A stretch of DNA of 64,000 nt from Oscillospiraceae bacterium (GTDB lineage Bacteria; Bacillota; Clostridia; Oscillospirales; Ruminococcaceae): NCBI GenBank assembly GCA_017848055.1, contig JAGALZ010000006.1, positions 105,080 through 169,079 on the forward strand, in the 5' to 3' direction. Each line of letters starts with the position of its first letter. The stretch's first letter is position 1. The notes under the pieces are model-generated. The model made no database searches and was not told the origin of the DNA. It saw nothing but the letters and a program-made list of their open reading frames with translations. This document shows positions 16,751 to 26,014 of this stretch, piece by piece. A program made the position numbers and the translations under genes.

Positions 16751-18685
16751 CTATTCAAGCTCAAAGGCACCGGTATAGAGCTGGTAGTAGGTACCCTTCT
16801 GAGCAATCAGGTCGTCGTGGTTGCCACGCTCGATAATTCTGCCGTGGTCGAGAACCATAATGACATCGGAATTCTTAACCGTCGAGAGTCTGTGTGCGAT
16901 AACAAAAACAGTTCTGCCCTCCATAAGAGCGTCCATACCCTTCTGCACGATTGCCTCGGTACGGGTGTCAATTGAGGAAGTAGCCTCGTCAAGAATCATA
17001 ACAGGCGGGTCTGCAACTGCCGCACGGGCAATTGCAATGAGCTGACGCTGTCCCTGCGAGAGGTTGGAGCCGTTGTTTGAAAGCTCGGTGTCGTAACCCT
17101 CAGGAAGACGTGTGATAAAGTCATCTGCACCCGCAAGCTTGGCTGCCTCGATGCATTCCTCGTCGGTAGCGTCGAGTCTTCCGTAGCGGATGTTCTCCAT
17201 AACTGAGCCTGTAAAGAGGTTTGTTTCCTGGAGAACAATGCCCAGCGAGCGACGAAGGTCGGACTTCTTTATCTTGTTGATGTTGATACCGTCATAGCGG
17301 ATTTTGCCGTCTGCTATGTCGTAGAAGCGGTTTATGAGGTTTGTGATGGTTGTCTTTCCTGCACCCGTTGCACCAACAAATGCAACCTTCTGTCCCGGCT
17401 TTGCGTAAACAGAAACGTTGTGCAGAACGTTCTTGCCCTCCTCATAAGCAAAGTCAACGTCGTCGAGTGTAACGTCGCCGAGAAGCTCGGTGTAGGTAAT
17501 TGTGCCGTCACCGTGCGGATGCTTCCAAGCCCACTTGTGTGTACGCTCGCCTGACTCTGTGATGTTGCCGTTTTCGTCGGTTTTCGCATTTACAAGTGTA
17601 ACATAGCCCTCGTCGTCCTCAGGCTTTTCGTCCATGAGCGAGAATATTCTCTGTGCACCTGCCGATGCCATTACAACCGAGTTTATCTGCTGAGAAACCT
17701 GATTGATGTTACCCGAGAACTGCTTTGTCATAGATAAGAACGGAACTACAATACTTACGTCAAATGCCATTCCCGAAATGCTCAGGTTGCTGACGTTACC
17801 GAGTATAAACAGACCGCCTACTGTTGCAAGAAGAACATAGAGGATATTACCGATGTTCATATTGATAGGGCCTAAGCAGTTTGCGTATGCATGTGCCTTG
17901 TAGCTGTCCTCATAAAGTACGTCGTTGATTTTGTCAAACTCAGCCTTTGCCTTTTCTTCGTGGCAGAAAACCTTAACGACCTTCTGGCCGTTCATCATTT
18001 CCTGGATATAACCCTCGGTCTTACCTACAGACTGCTGCTGACGAATGAAGAATTTTGCAGAGCCGCCGCCGAATTTTGCCGCAACTATCAGCATACACGA
18101 AACACCGACGAGCACAATGAGGGTCATCCACACGCTGAAATAAATCATTATGCAGAAAACGCAAAATACTATTGTGCCTGCCTGGATAAGTGACGGAAGT
18201 GACTGCGAAACGAGCTGACGGAGAGTGTCGATGTCGTTGGTGTAGTGGGACATAATGTCGCCGTGCTTATGAGTATCAAAATACTTGATAGGAAGCTTCT
18301 GCATTCCACCGAACATAGCACATCGCATCTTGCTCAGGAAGCCCTGAGTCATATACGCCATAAGCTGAGTGTAGATTGTGATTGAGATAATCGAAAGGAC
18401 GTAAAGTCCGATAAGCACAAGCACCATCGGGATAATCTTTTTGCTTGCGCCTGCCCAGTCGCCTGTATCTACCCATTTCTTTATCTCTTCGATAACGCTC
18501 TGGAAGAACAGTGCCGGAACAGAGGAAGCCACCGCCGAGAACAGTATACAGAAAATTGTTACCGGCAAAAGCACGGGATAGAAGTGAAACAGCATTCCCA
18601 GGGCTCTTTTGATTGTCTTTATCGGGTTACCCATAGGCTTGGCTCCCATCGGAACGCCCTTTGGTCTTACGTTATTAGGCTTCAT
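16751..18685 (-). CDS. ABC exporter half-transporter, subunit with intact Walker B
   Basis: A 644-residue fusion of a six-helix exporter domain with an ATPase domain. Walker A is GATGAGKTT, Walker B is MILDEATSS, and the switch histidine is in VIAHRLSTV; the signature is LSQGQ rather than LSGGQ. An inserted acidic loop of about 40 residues (near DEKPEDDEGY) precedes the ATPase. The ATG at 18685 lies within the end of the upstream exporter gene (overlap 11 bp), after GGAGGAGG. It should pair with the neighbouring subunit to form a heterodimeric exporter of drugs, peptides or lipids. The cargo is unknown. Confidence 0.93.
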   Translation of the reverse strand: MKPNNVRPKGVPMGAKPMGNPIKTIKRALGMLFHFYPVLLPVTIFCILFSAVASSVPALFFQSVIEEIKKWVDTGDWAGASKKIIPMVLVLIGLYVLSIISITIYTQLMAYMTQGFLSKMRCAMFGGMQKLPIKYFDTHKHGDIMSHYTNDIDTLRQLVSQSLPSLIQAGTIVFCVFCIMIYFSVWMTLIVLVGVSCMLIVAAKFGGGSAKFFIRQQQSVGKTEGYIQEMMNGQKVVKVFCHEEKAKAEFDKINDVLYEDSYKAHAYANCLGPINMNIGNILYVLLATVGGLFILGNVSNLSISGMAFDVSIVVPFLSMTKQFSGNINQVSQQINSVVMASAGAQRIFSLMDEKPEDDEGYVTLVNAKTDENGNITESGERTHKWAWKHPHGDGTITYTELLGDVTLDDVDFAYEEGKNVLHNVSVYAKPGQKVAFVGATGAGKTTITNLINRFYDIADGKIRYDGININKIKKSDLRRSLGIVLQETNLFTGSVMENIRYGRLDATDEECIEAAKLAGADDFITRLPEGYDTELSNNGSNLSQGQRQLIAIARAAVADPPVMILDEATSSIDTRTEAIVQKGMDALMEGRTVFVIAHRLSTVKNSDVIMVLDHGRIIERGNHDDLIAQKGTYYQLYTGAFELE

Positions 18686-20423
18686 CTGCGTCACCTCCTC
18701 CGTAAGTCTGCTGAGTATAAACCTCTGCGTAGATTTCGCTGTTTTTCATAAGCTCGTCATGTGTGCCGACAGCCTCGATTGTGCCGTTGTTCATAACGAT
18801 TATCATATCAGCGTCCATAACAGATGAGATACGCTGTGCGATGATGATTTTTGTAGTGTCAGGGATATACTTCTTGAAGCCTGCTCTTATGAATGCGTCG
18901 GTCTTGGTATCGACTGCACTTGTAGAGTCATCGAGAATAAGTATCTTCGGCTTTTTAAGAAGAGCTCTTGCGATACAGAGTCTTTGCTTCTGACCGCCCG
19001 ATACGTTGGTACCGCCCTGCTCAATCATTGTGTCATAGCCGTCGGGGAAGGACTCCACGAACTCGTGTGCCTGGGAAAGCTTGCAAGCCTCGATGATTTC
19101 CTCGTCGGTTGCGTTTTCGTTACCCCAGCGCAGGTTGTCCTTGATGGTACCTGAGAAAAGGAGATTCTTCTGAAGCACCATTGCAACGGAGTTACGAAGT
19201 GTATCAATGTCATACTTTCTTACATCGACACCGCCGACGGTAAGTGTGCCCTGGGTTACGTCGTAAAGTCTTGGAATAAGCTGAACAAGCGTTGATTTAC
19301 TCGAACCTGTTGAGCCGATAATTCCGACTGTTGCGCCTGACGGGATTTTAAGGTCGATATCTGAAAGTGCAAACTTCTTTGCCTTTTCGGAATACTTGAA
19401 GCTTACGTCTGTGAACTCGATAGAGCCGTCCTTTACGCTCATAACCGGATTTTCGGGGTTATCGAGCATAGGAACTTCATCGAGCACCTCGCAGATACGC
19501 TTTGCTGACTCTGCTGACATAGTAAGCATTACATAAATCATTGACAGCATCATAAGCTGCATAAGAATCTGCATACCATAGGTAAGCATTGCCTGGAGCT
19601 GTCCTACATTGATAGTTGTACCGAAGTTTGAAATTATCATCTTTGAGCCGATGATAAGCACAAAAGCCATATTGAAGTAGACGCAAATCTGCATGATAGG
19701 AGTGTTGAGAGCAACGATTCTTTCGGCTCTTGTAAAGTCCTTCTGGATGCTTTCGGAAGCCTTTGTGAACTTATCCTCTTCATACTTTTCTCTTGAGAAG
19801 CCCTTTACGACTCTCATAGCTCTTACGTTTTCTTCAATTGATTCATTGAGTCTGTCGTACTTCTTGAAGACTCTTCTGAATGCAGGCATTGCAAACTTTG
19901 CAACAAGCAGAAGTCCGCAGGTCAAAAACGGAACAACGATAACGAAGGTTGTTGCGAGTGCTCCGCCCATAATATACGCCATAATGATACTGAATATCAG
20001 CAAGAGAGGTGCTCTTATTGCGATTCTTGTAATCATCATAAACGACATCTGAACGTTTGTGATATCGGTTGTCATACGGGTAACAAGCGACGAAGAAGAG
20101 AACTTGTCGATATTACCGAATGCATACGACTGCACCTTTCCGAACATATCATGTCTTAAATTCTTTGCAAAGCCGGCTGATGCCTTTGCACAGGTAAATG
20201 CGGCAATTCCGCCGCAAGCGAGCGATACAAGAGCGAGTGCTACGAGTATTCCGCCCATTTTCAGAACATAAGAAATTTCCCTGCCGTCCTCAATGCCGTT
20301 AACGAGCTTTGCTGTAACAAAAGGAATAATCGCTTCTATTATAGCTTCGCCTGCGATAAACAGCACTGTAAGAATAGCCGGAAGCTTATATTCTCTTACA
20401 CATTTTGCTAAAGTCTTAATCAT
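18675..20423 (-). CDS. ABC exporter half-transporter, subunit with degenerate ATPase site
   Basis: A 582-residue exporter half: six transmembrane helices, then an ATPase domain. Its signature NVSGGQKQR is canonical, but Walker B reads ILILDDSTSAVD (Asp in place of the catalytic Glu) and the switch position is IIAQRISS (Gln in place of His). Walker A is GSTGSSKST. This is the pattern of the degenerate half in heterodimeric exporters, whose partner keeps the working Walker motifs. GGAAGG precedes the ATG at 20423. It lies between marR and the second subunit in one operon. Confidence 0.93.
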   Translation of the reverse strand: MIKTLAKCVREYKLPAILTVLFIAGEAIIEAIIPFVTAKLVNGIEDGREISYVLKMGGILVALALVSLACGGIAAFTCAKASAGFAKNLRHDMFGKVQSYAFGNIDKFSSSSLVTRMTTDITNVQMSFMMITRIAIRAPLLLIFSIIMAYIMGGALATTFVIVVPFLTCGLLLVAKFAMPAFRRVFKKYDRLNESIEENVRAMRVVKGFSREKYEEDKFTKASESIQKDFTRAERIVALNTPIMQICVYFNMAFVLIIGSKMIISNFGTTINVGQLQAMLTYGMQILMQLMMLSMIYVMLTMSAESAKRICEVLDEVPMLDNPENPVMSVKDGSIEFTDVSFKYSEKAKKFALSDIDLKIPSGATVGIIGSTGSSKSTLVQLIPRLYDVTQGTLTVGGVDVRKYDIDTLRNSVAMVLQKNLLFSGTIKDNLRWGNENATDEEIIEACKLSQAHEFVESFPDGYDTMIEQGGTNVSGGQKQRLCIARALLKKPKILILDDSTSAVDTKTDAFIRAGFKKYIPDTTKIIIAQRISSVMDADMIIVMNNGTIEAVGTHDELMKNSEIYAEVYTQQTYGGGDADEA

Positions 20424-20441
20424 AGGTTTTTCCTTCCGGGG

Positions 20442-20873
20442 TTAATTTTTCATATTATCTCTCATACGGCTTAAATAGTCGCTGAGATTCTCAAGCTCCT
20501 TTTCGGTGAAGCCCTTTGTCAACTTTCGAACCGCCATCATACGGTCTTCGCCCGCCTTCTGGGCAAGCTCTCTTGATTTCTCAGTAAGCACGAGCTTTTT
20601 GAGTCTGTCGTCGCTGGCGACCTTTTCTCTGCCGACAAGTCCCTGCTGTTCCATCTGGGCAATCATCTTTGAGGTAGTTGAACGGCTGATGCCAAACTGT
20701 TTTTCCAAATCTCTCTGGTAGATATCCTTATCTCTGTTTTCGGCAAGATACAGGATAACCCACCCATGGGTACCTGAAACTCTTTCGAACTCCTTTTTAA
20801 TCTGAGAGTTGTCGAAATGCTTTTTTATTCCGCACCCGATAGCTCTTAAATCTCTGAGAATTTCTCTTTGCAA
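20442..20873 (-). CDS. MarR-family transcriptional regulator
   Basis: A 143-residue winged-helix repressor. The DNA-binding region is visible as YQRDLEKQFGISRSTTSKM, with the wing near KVASDDRLKKLVLTEKS. MarR proteins usually repress their own operon until a small toxic or phenolic ligand binds. It is the first gene of the unit with the two exporter subunits, which fits ligand-induced efflux. The start is TTG at 20873, 9 nt after AGGAGG; the next in-frame ATG would remove part of the first helix. Confidence 0.9.
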   Translation of the reverse strand: MQREILRDLRAIGCGIKKHFDNSQIKKEFERVSGTHGWVILYLAENRDKDIYQRDLEKQFGISRSTTSKMIAQMEQQGLVGREKVASDDRLKKLVLTEKSRELAQKAGEDRMMAVRKLTKGFTEKELENLSDYLSRMRDNMKN

Positions 20874-20926
20874 ATCTTTGCACCTCCTTCAAAGAATGTT
20901 TCAAAGTGAACAGTTTCATATTCAAC

Positions 20927-20955
20927 ATTATAAGACATTCTGCTTAAAAAGTCAA
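20927..20955 (-). promoter_or_regulatory. promoter of the marR-exporter operon, with possible operator
   Basis: Minus strand TTGACT (20950-20955), 17 nt, TATAAT (20927-20932). Between the -10 box and the gene lie a small inverted repeat TTCA-AAG-TGAA (20900-20910) and a repeated GTTTCA, both plausible as part of a MarR operator but not proven. Confidence 0.75.
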
Positions 20956-21002
20956 TCGCATTTTTGTACAAAAGCACCTTTGTTCTAAGGCTTATTTTAC
21001 GC

Positions 21003-21038
21003 AAAAAAAGAACGCTTATGTTCCCATAAGCGTTCTTT
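21003..21038 (-). terminator. rho-independent terminator after pyruvate:ferredoxin oxidoreductase
   Basis: Minus strand: AAAGAACGCTTATG, a short loop, its perfect complement and then a run of seven T residues. Strong stem and tail. Confidence 0.93.
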
Positions 21039-21050
21039 ATATTCAAAGGA

Positions 21051-24000
21051 TTACTTGTCCTCTTCAGCGTAGAGCTTGCTGTAACGAACGAGGTAGTCGT
21101 ATCTGTCAGCAGCATTCTTAGCAGCGTTAGCGAAGAGCTTTTCAGCTCTTTCAGGATTCTGACGAGCAAGTGCGTTGTAACGAACTTCGCCCATGATGAA
21201 GTCCTTGTATTCAGCTGTTGGAGCCTTAGAGTCGAGCATGAACGGATTCTTACCCTCAGCCTTAAGACGTGGGTCGAATCTGAACAGGTGCCAGTAGCCA
21301 GCCTGTACAGCCTTCTTCTCTTCTGTCTGAGCGAGGCTCATACCGCCCTTGATACCATGGTTGATACATGGAGCGTAAGCGATGATGAGGGATGGGCCGT
21401 TGTAGCTTTCAGCCTCTTCGATAGCCTTGATACACTGGTTGTAGTCAGCACCCATAGCGATGTGAGCAACGTAAACGTAGCCGTAGCTCATTGCGATGCC
21501 AGCGAGGTCCTTCTTCTTAACTTCCTTACCAGCAGCAGCAAACTGAGCGATTGCACCTGTTGGTGTGGACTTAGAGGACTGTCCGCCTGTGTTGGAGTAA
21601 ACCTCTGTATCGAATACGAAGATGTTTACGTCTTCGCCGGAAGCGATAACGTGGTCAAGACCGCTGAAGCCGATATCGTAAGCCCAACCGTCGCCGCCGA
21701 ATACCCACATGGACTTCTTTCTGAGGAAGTCAGCATCCTTGAGGATTTCGTCAGCAGCCTTAGTCTTGCTCTTCTTGAGAGAAGCGATGAGCTTATCTGT
21801 TGCAGGAGAGTTAGCCTTACCGTCGTTAACAGTAGAGAGGTAGCCCTCGATAGCTTCCTTAAGGTCAGCCTTCTTAGTTGTCTTTTCGAGCTCTAAGAGC
21901 TTAGCGATTGTTCTCTGTCTGATTGTGTTCTGAGCGAGGAACATACCGTAGCCGTACTCAGCGTTATCCTCGAAGAGGGAGTTAGCCCAAGCCGGACCCT
22001 TGCCTGCCTTATTTGTTGTGTAAGGAGTTGAAGGAGCGGAACCACCCCAGATTGAAGAACAACCTGTAGCGTTAGCAATGTACATTCTGTCGCCGAAGAG
22101 CTGTGTTACGAGCTTAGCGTATGGTGTTTCACCACAACCTGCACAAGCACCGGAGAACTCGAGCAGTGGCTGCTTGAACTGTGAGCCCTTAACAGATGTA
22201 GCCTTGAACTTTTCGAATACTTCCGGCTTCTCAGCGAGTGTAAGGCCGTAATTGAATACTTCCTGCTCAGCGAGCTGAGTCTCGAGAGGCATCATATTGA
22301 GAGCCTTGTTGCCCTTCTTACCAGGACAAACGTTTACGCAGGAGCCGCATCCTGTACAGTCAAGAGCAGACATTGTCATTACGAAGTTGTAGCCAGGCAT
22401 ACCTGTCATAGCAACAGCCTTTTCCTGAGCAAGCTTTGGAGCCTTCTTAAGCTCAGCGTCTGTCATAACTACAGGACGGATAACAGCGTGTGGACATACA
22501 TATGAACAGAAGTTACACTGGATACAGTTTTCACCGTTCCATGCAGGTACGTCAACAGCGATTCCTCTCTTTTCGAATGCAGCGGAGCCCTGTGGGAATG
22601 TACCGTCTGCCATATCAACGAATGTAGAAACAGGGAGCTTGTCGCCTTCCTGAGCGTTGCAAGGAATCTGAATCTTGTTAACGTAGTCCTCGAGAACCTT
22701 GTTAGCGTTCTTAACAGCAGGCATACCCATAGCTGTATCCTTGCACTTCTTCCATGAAGCAGGAACCTTAACCTCGTGAATCTGCTGGTAACCAGCGTCG
22801 ATAGCGTCGTGGTTCATCTTAACGATTGCTTCACCCTTCTTGGAGTAAGAAGATGTAGCAGCGTCCTTCATGTACTTAACTGCGTCATCGATAGGAATGA
22901 TGTTAGCGAGCTTGAAGAATGCAGACTGGAGAACAGTATTGATTCTTGAGCCAAGGCCGATTTCCTTACCAATCTTAACGCCGTTGATTGTGTAGAACTT
23001 GATGCCGTTTTCAGCGATGTATCTCTTAACCTGACCTGGGAGGTGCTTATCGAGCTCCTTGTCATCCCACTGGCAGTTGAGGAGGAATGTTCCGCCCGGC
23101 TTTACGTCGTTAACCATGTTGTACTTTGTGATGTAGCTTTCGTTGTGGCAAGCTACGAAGTCAGCCTGGTTGATGAGGTATGTGGACTTGATAGGTGTCT
23201 TACCGAATCTGAGGTGAGAAACAGTTACGCCGCCTGACTTCTTGGAGTCATAGGAGAAGTATGCCTGAGCGTAGAGGTCTGTGTGGTCACCGATAATCTT
23301 GATGGAGTTCTTGTTAGCACCAACAGTACCGTCAGCACCGAGACCCCAGAACTTACAAGCTGTTGTACCTGCAGGAGCAGAGTCGAGCTTGCCTTCAGAT
23401 TCAAGTGAGAGATTTGTAACGTCGTCATTGATACCGATTGTGAATCTTGGCTTGTAGGTATCCTTGAAATCAGCGTTCCAGTATACTGCCTTAATCTGGT
23501 CAGGAGTTGTATCCTTGGAACCGAGGCCGTATCTACCGGAAGCGATTGTGATGTTGTTGAACTTTGTGCCCTTGAGAGCAGCAACAACGTCGAGGTAGAG
23601 AGGCTCGCCGAGTGAACCAGGTTCCTTAGTTCTGTCGAGAACAGAAATCTGAGTTACTGTATCAGGAATAGCCTCTACGAGCTTTTCAGCAACGAATGGT
23701 CTGTAAAGTCTAACCTTAACAAGACCGAGCTTTGTGCCTTCGTTAGCGTTGAGGTAATCAATTGTTTCTTCGATTGTATCACAAACTGAACCCATAGCGA
23801 TGATGATGTGTGTAGCATCAGGAGCGCCGTAGTAGTTGAAGAGCTTGTAGTTAGTGCCAATCTTAGCATTAACCTTATCCATGTACTCTTCTACGATACC
23901 AGGGATTTCGTTGTAGTAGTTATTGCAAGCTTCTCTTGCCTGGAAGAAGATATCAGGGTTCTGAGCTGTACCACGGAGTACTGGGTGCTCTGGGTTGATA

Positions 24001-24620
24001 GCTCTCTTTCTGAATGCTTCGATAGCGTCCATATCAACCATTTCAGCTACGTCAGCCTTATCCCATGTTTCAATCTTCTGGATTTCGTGGGATGTTCTGA
24101 AGCCGTCGAAGAAGTGGAGGAATGGTACTCTGCCCTTGATTGTTGCAAGGTGAGAAATTGTACCGAGGTCCATAACTTCCTGTGCGTTTGTGGAACACAT
24201 CATAGCAAAGCCTGTCTGGCGGCAAGCATATACGTCAGAGTGGTCACCGAAAATGTTAAGTGCGTGGGAAGCTACACATCTTGCAGAAACGTGAATTACG
24301 CAAGGGAGAAGCTCGCCGGCGATCTTATACATATTAGGAATCATAAGGAGAAGACCCTGTGAAGCTGTATAAGTTGTTGTGAGTGCACCTGCTGCGAGAG
24401 AGCCGTGAACAGTTCCTGAAGCACCTGCCTCTGACTGCATTTCTGCAACCTTTACAGGAGTACCGAAAATGTTTGTCTGTCCCTTAGCAGACCACTGGTC
24501 TGTTACTTCAGCCATTACTGAAGACGGTGTGATCGGATAGATAGCAGCTACTTCTGTAAAAGGATACGAAGCCCATGCAGCAGCGTTGTTACCATCCATG
24601 GTTTTCATTTTTCTTGCCAT
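21051..24620 (-). CDS. nifJ: pyruvate:ferredoxin (flavodoxin) oxidoreductase
   Basis: A 1189-residue single-chain enzyme that turns pyruvate and CoA into acetyl-CoA, CO2 and reduced ferredoxin, the central step of clostridial fermentation. The domains are in order: N-terminal YPITPSSVMAE (thiamine-binding), the gamma-type domain, two 4Fe-4S clusters (CIQCNFCSYVCPH and CTGCGSCVNVCPG, each followed by a distant CP), and the C-terminal thiamine diphosphate domain with CAGCGETPY and GGDGWAYDIG. The ATG at 24620 (MARKMKTMDGNNAA) follows GAGGAGG; a longer in-frame start at 24707 coincides with the predicted transcription start. It is monocistronic, with its own promoter and terminator. Codon use is strongly biased, as expected of a highly expressed gene. 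Confidence 0.97.
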   Translation of the reverse strand: MARKMKTMDGNNAAAWASYPFTEVAAIYPITPSSVMAEVTDQWSAKGQTNIFGTPVKVAEMQSEAGASGTVHGSLAAGALTTTYTASQGLLLMIPNMYKIAGELLPCVIHVSARCVASHALNIFGDHSDVYACRQTGFAMMCSTNAQEVMDLGTISHLATIKGRVPFLHFFDGFRTSHEIQKIETWDKADVAEMVDMDAIEAFRKRAINPEHPVLRGTAQNPDIFFQAREACNNYYNEIPGIVEEYMDKVNAKIGTNYKLFNYYGAPDATHIIIAMGSVCDTIEETIDYLNANEGTKLGLVKVRLYRPFVAEKLVEAIPDTVTQISVLDRTKEPGSLGEPLYLDVVAALKGTKFNNITIASGRYGLGSKDTTPDQIKAVYWNADFKDTYKPRFTIGINDDVTNLSLESEGKLDSAPAGTTACKFWGLGADGTVGANKNSIKIIGDHTDLYAQAYFSYDSKKSGGVTVSHLRFGKTPIKSTYLINQADFVACHNESYITKYNMVNDVKPGGTFLLNCQWDDKELDKHLPGQVKRYIAENGIKFYTINGVKIGKEIGLGSRINTVLQSAFFKLANIIPIDDAVKYMKDAATSSYSKKGEAIVKMNHDAIDAGYQQIHEVKVPASWKKCKDTAMGMPAVKNANKVLEDYVNKIQIPCNAQEGDKLPVSTFVDMADGTFPQGSAAFEKRGIAVDVPAWNGENCIQCNFCSYVCPHAVIRPVVMTDAELKKAPKLAQEKAVAMTGMPGYNFVMTMSALDCTGCGSCVNVCPGKKGNKALNMMPLETQLAEQEVFNYGLTLAEKPEVFEKFKATSVKGSQFKQPLLEFSGACAGCGETPYAKLVTQLFGDRMYIANATGCSSIWGGSAPSTPYTTNKAGKGPAWANSLFEDNAEYGYGMFLAQNTIRQRTIAKLLELEKTTKKADLKEAIEGYLSTVNDGKANSPATDKLIASLKKSKTKAADEILKDADFLRKKSMWVFGGDGWAYDIGFSGLDHVIASGEDVNIFVFDTEVYSNTGGQSSKSTPTGAIAQFAAAGKEVKKKDLAGIAMSYGYVYVAHIAMGADYNQCIKAIEEAESYNGPSLIIAYAPCINHGIKGGMSLAQTEEKKAVQAGYWHLFRFDPRLKAEGKNPFMLDSKAPTAEYKDFIMGEVRYNALARQNPERAEKLFANAAKNAADRYDYLVRYSKLYAEEDK

Positions 24621-24713
24621 TGGTTTTTTAACCTCCTCAAAAATTTTGAAGTGATATATTGAAACCGTCCGCCCCTCATATATAAAAGGTAAGACAGTAT
24701 CCTTCAACTATAC

Positions 24714-24742
24714 ATTTTATCACATCGCATTTCATTTGTAAA
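24714..24742 (-). promoter_or_regulatory. promoter of nifJ
   Basis: Minus strand TTTACA (24737-24742), 17 nt, TAAAAT (24714-24719). This gives a leader of about 90 nt. The leader shows no recognised riboswitch. Confidence 0.65.
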
Positions 24743-24855
24743 TACCAAATTACTCTTTTACCTATCATTTTCTTTCTTTTGAACAAATTTTAGTTACATA
24801 ATACTGTCAATTGTTAAACTTATCACAATCGTTTTCGCTGCACTTGTTGACCAAA

Positions 24856-24889
24856 ACAAAAAAGGACTGCATTTTAATCTGCAGTCCTT
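24856..24889 (-). terminator. rho-independent terminator after the epimerase gene
   Basis: Minus strand AAGGACTGCA pairs with TGCAGTCCTT around an 8-nt loop, followed by a T-rich tail. Confidence 0.9.
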
Positions 24890-24903
24890 CGAAATTCAGC
24901 ATA

Positions 24904-25836
24904 TTACTTTGTGTTCTTAAGGCTCCAGCGGAAGGTTGAAATTCTCTGAGCCTTTGTGTTATCGATGTTCCAGTTCGCAAGCGCCATGGAGATATCAAAG
25001 TAACGGTAGTCGCTCTTTGCTCTTGACTTACTCAGCGGCACGAGATTTACAGGAGGAGTCTTCTGGATTACCGCACCGATTCTGTGGTGTTCTCTTTCGT
25101 AATCAAGGATTTCCTTTGAGGAAATGATCTTTGAGTCAGCGACATTATAAACGCCCTCGTATCTTGAGTTAGGAACTGCAACGATAGCATTTATAAAGTC
25201 CACAAGATTGAACACACAGCAGAACGAGAAGCCGTTCTCGCCCTCTCTGATGATATATGCAACGTCTTCCTTTGCATCGTATACTCTGTCCTTGAGGTTC
25301 TGTGTATACTCAGCGGTATATACAGGAGCAACTCTTGCAATTACCGGAATTGTGTCTGCCTTCTTTACAGCCTTCATAAGCATCTTTTCGGAATAGAGCT
25401 TCATATCTGCATAATATGTTCCGCCCTTTTCGTCGAGTGTTTCTCTGATAGGCTCTCTACCCTTCTGCATACCGTAAACCTGAGTTGTACTGAGCAGGAG
25501 AATATTTGTAACGCCTGCCTTAACTGCAGCCTCATAGAGATACTTGTCTGTTACCTTGCTGGTCTTTAAAACGTCATCGGTAATAAGTGAGTCGATGTCG
25601 TTATCAACAGAGCATGCAAGATGCACGAGTGTATCAATTCTCTGTGTCTGAAGAATATTCTCGATTACGCCCTTATCTGTGATATCGCACTGAGTGAAGG
25701 TATAATCAGGACTTGTTCCTACAAACTCATTAGGTCTGCTGTCTACAGCAAATACCCTGTGTTTTTTCTGCAACAGGCTGGAGGTCAGATACATACCTAT
25801 CATTCCGCTAGCTCCGGTTACTAATACTGTTGCCAT
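24904..25836 (-). CDS. NAD-dependent epimerase/dehydratase (extended SDR)
   Basis: A 310-residue nucleotide-sugar-type enzyme. The NAD-binding glycine motif is GASGMIG at the N-terminus, and the catalytic Tyr-Lys pair appears as YADMK within GGTYYADMKLYSEKM. The substrate is probably a nucleotide sugar or a related cell-surface precursor; it cannot be specified. The ATG at 25836 follows GGAAGAGGTGG; the in-frame GTG at 25845 overlaps that site and is rejected. It diverges from the MBOAT-like locus, so surface polysaccharide or teichoic-acid-like chemistry is a reasonable shared theme but remains inference. Confidence 0.85.
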   Translation of the reverse strand: MATVLVTGASGMIGMYLTSSLLQKKHRVFAVDSRPNEFVGTSPDYTFTQCDITDKGVIENILQTQRIDTLVHLACSVDNDIDSLITDDVLKTSKVTDKYLYEAAVKAGVTNILLLSTTQVYGMQKGREPIRETLDEKGGTYYADMKLYSEKMLMKAVKKADTIPVIARVAPVYTAEYTQNLKDRVYDAKEDVAYIIREGENGFSFCCVFNLVDFINAIVAVPNSRYEGVYNVADSKIISSKEILDYEREHHRIGAVIQKTPPVNLVPLSKSRAKSDYRYFDISMALANWNIDNTKAQRISTFRWSLKNTK

Positions 25837-25874
25837 TATGTCCACCTCTTCCGAAGATAATTTTCCTTTATACT

Positions 25875-25903
25875 ATTATAACACATTGCTCGAAATTTGC
25901 AAA
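25875..25903 (-). promoter_or_regulatory. promoter of the epimerase gene
   Basis: Minus strand TTTGCA (25898-25903), 17 nt, TATAAT (25875-25880). Confidence 0.7.
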
Positions 25904-25950
25904 CATATTTTCGGTGTTTTATTAATTTTTTATTTATTTGATAATTTCTA

Positions 25951-25979
25951 TTGCAACTTTTTGTGAAATGTGATAAAAT
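25951..25979 (+). promoter_or_regulatory. promoter of the MBOAT-like locus
   Basis: TTGCAA (25951-25956), 17 nt, TAAAAT (25974-25979). The expected transcript begins near 25986, which excludes the ATG at 25970 as a start and supports the GTG at 26015. Confidence 0.7.
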
Positions 25980-26014
25980 TATATACGATTTATACATACA
26001 AGGAGCCGATTTTT

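Noticed and set aside
20846..21169. Minus-strand frame of 107 codons between marR and nifJ
   Set aside because: It overlaps the end of nifJ, its terminator and the marR promoter, and has no recognisable domain.
24811..24828. Rex-like operator TTGTTAA-N4-ATCACAA upstream of nifJ
   Set aside because: The right half matches only 5 of 7 positions, and it lies about 70 bp upstream of the best promoter, too far for ordinary repression.
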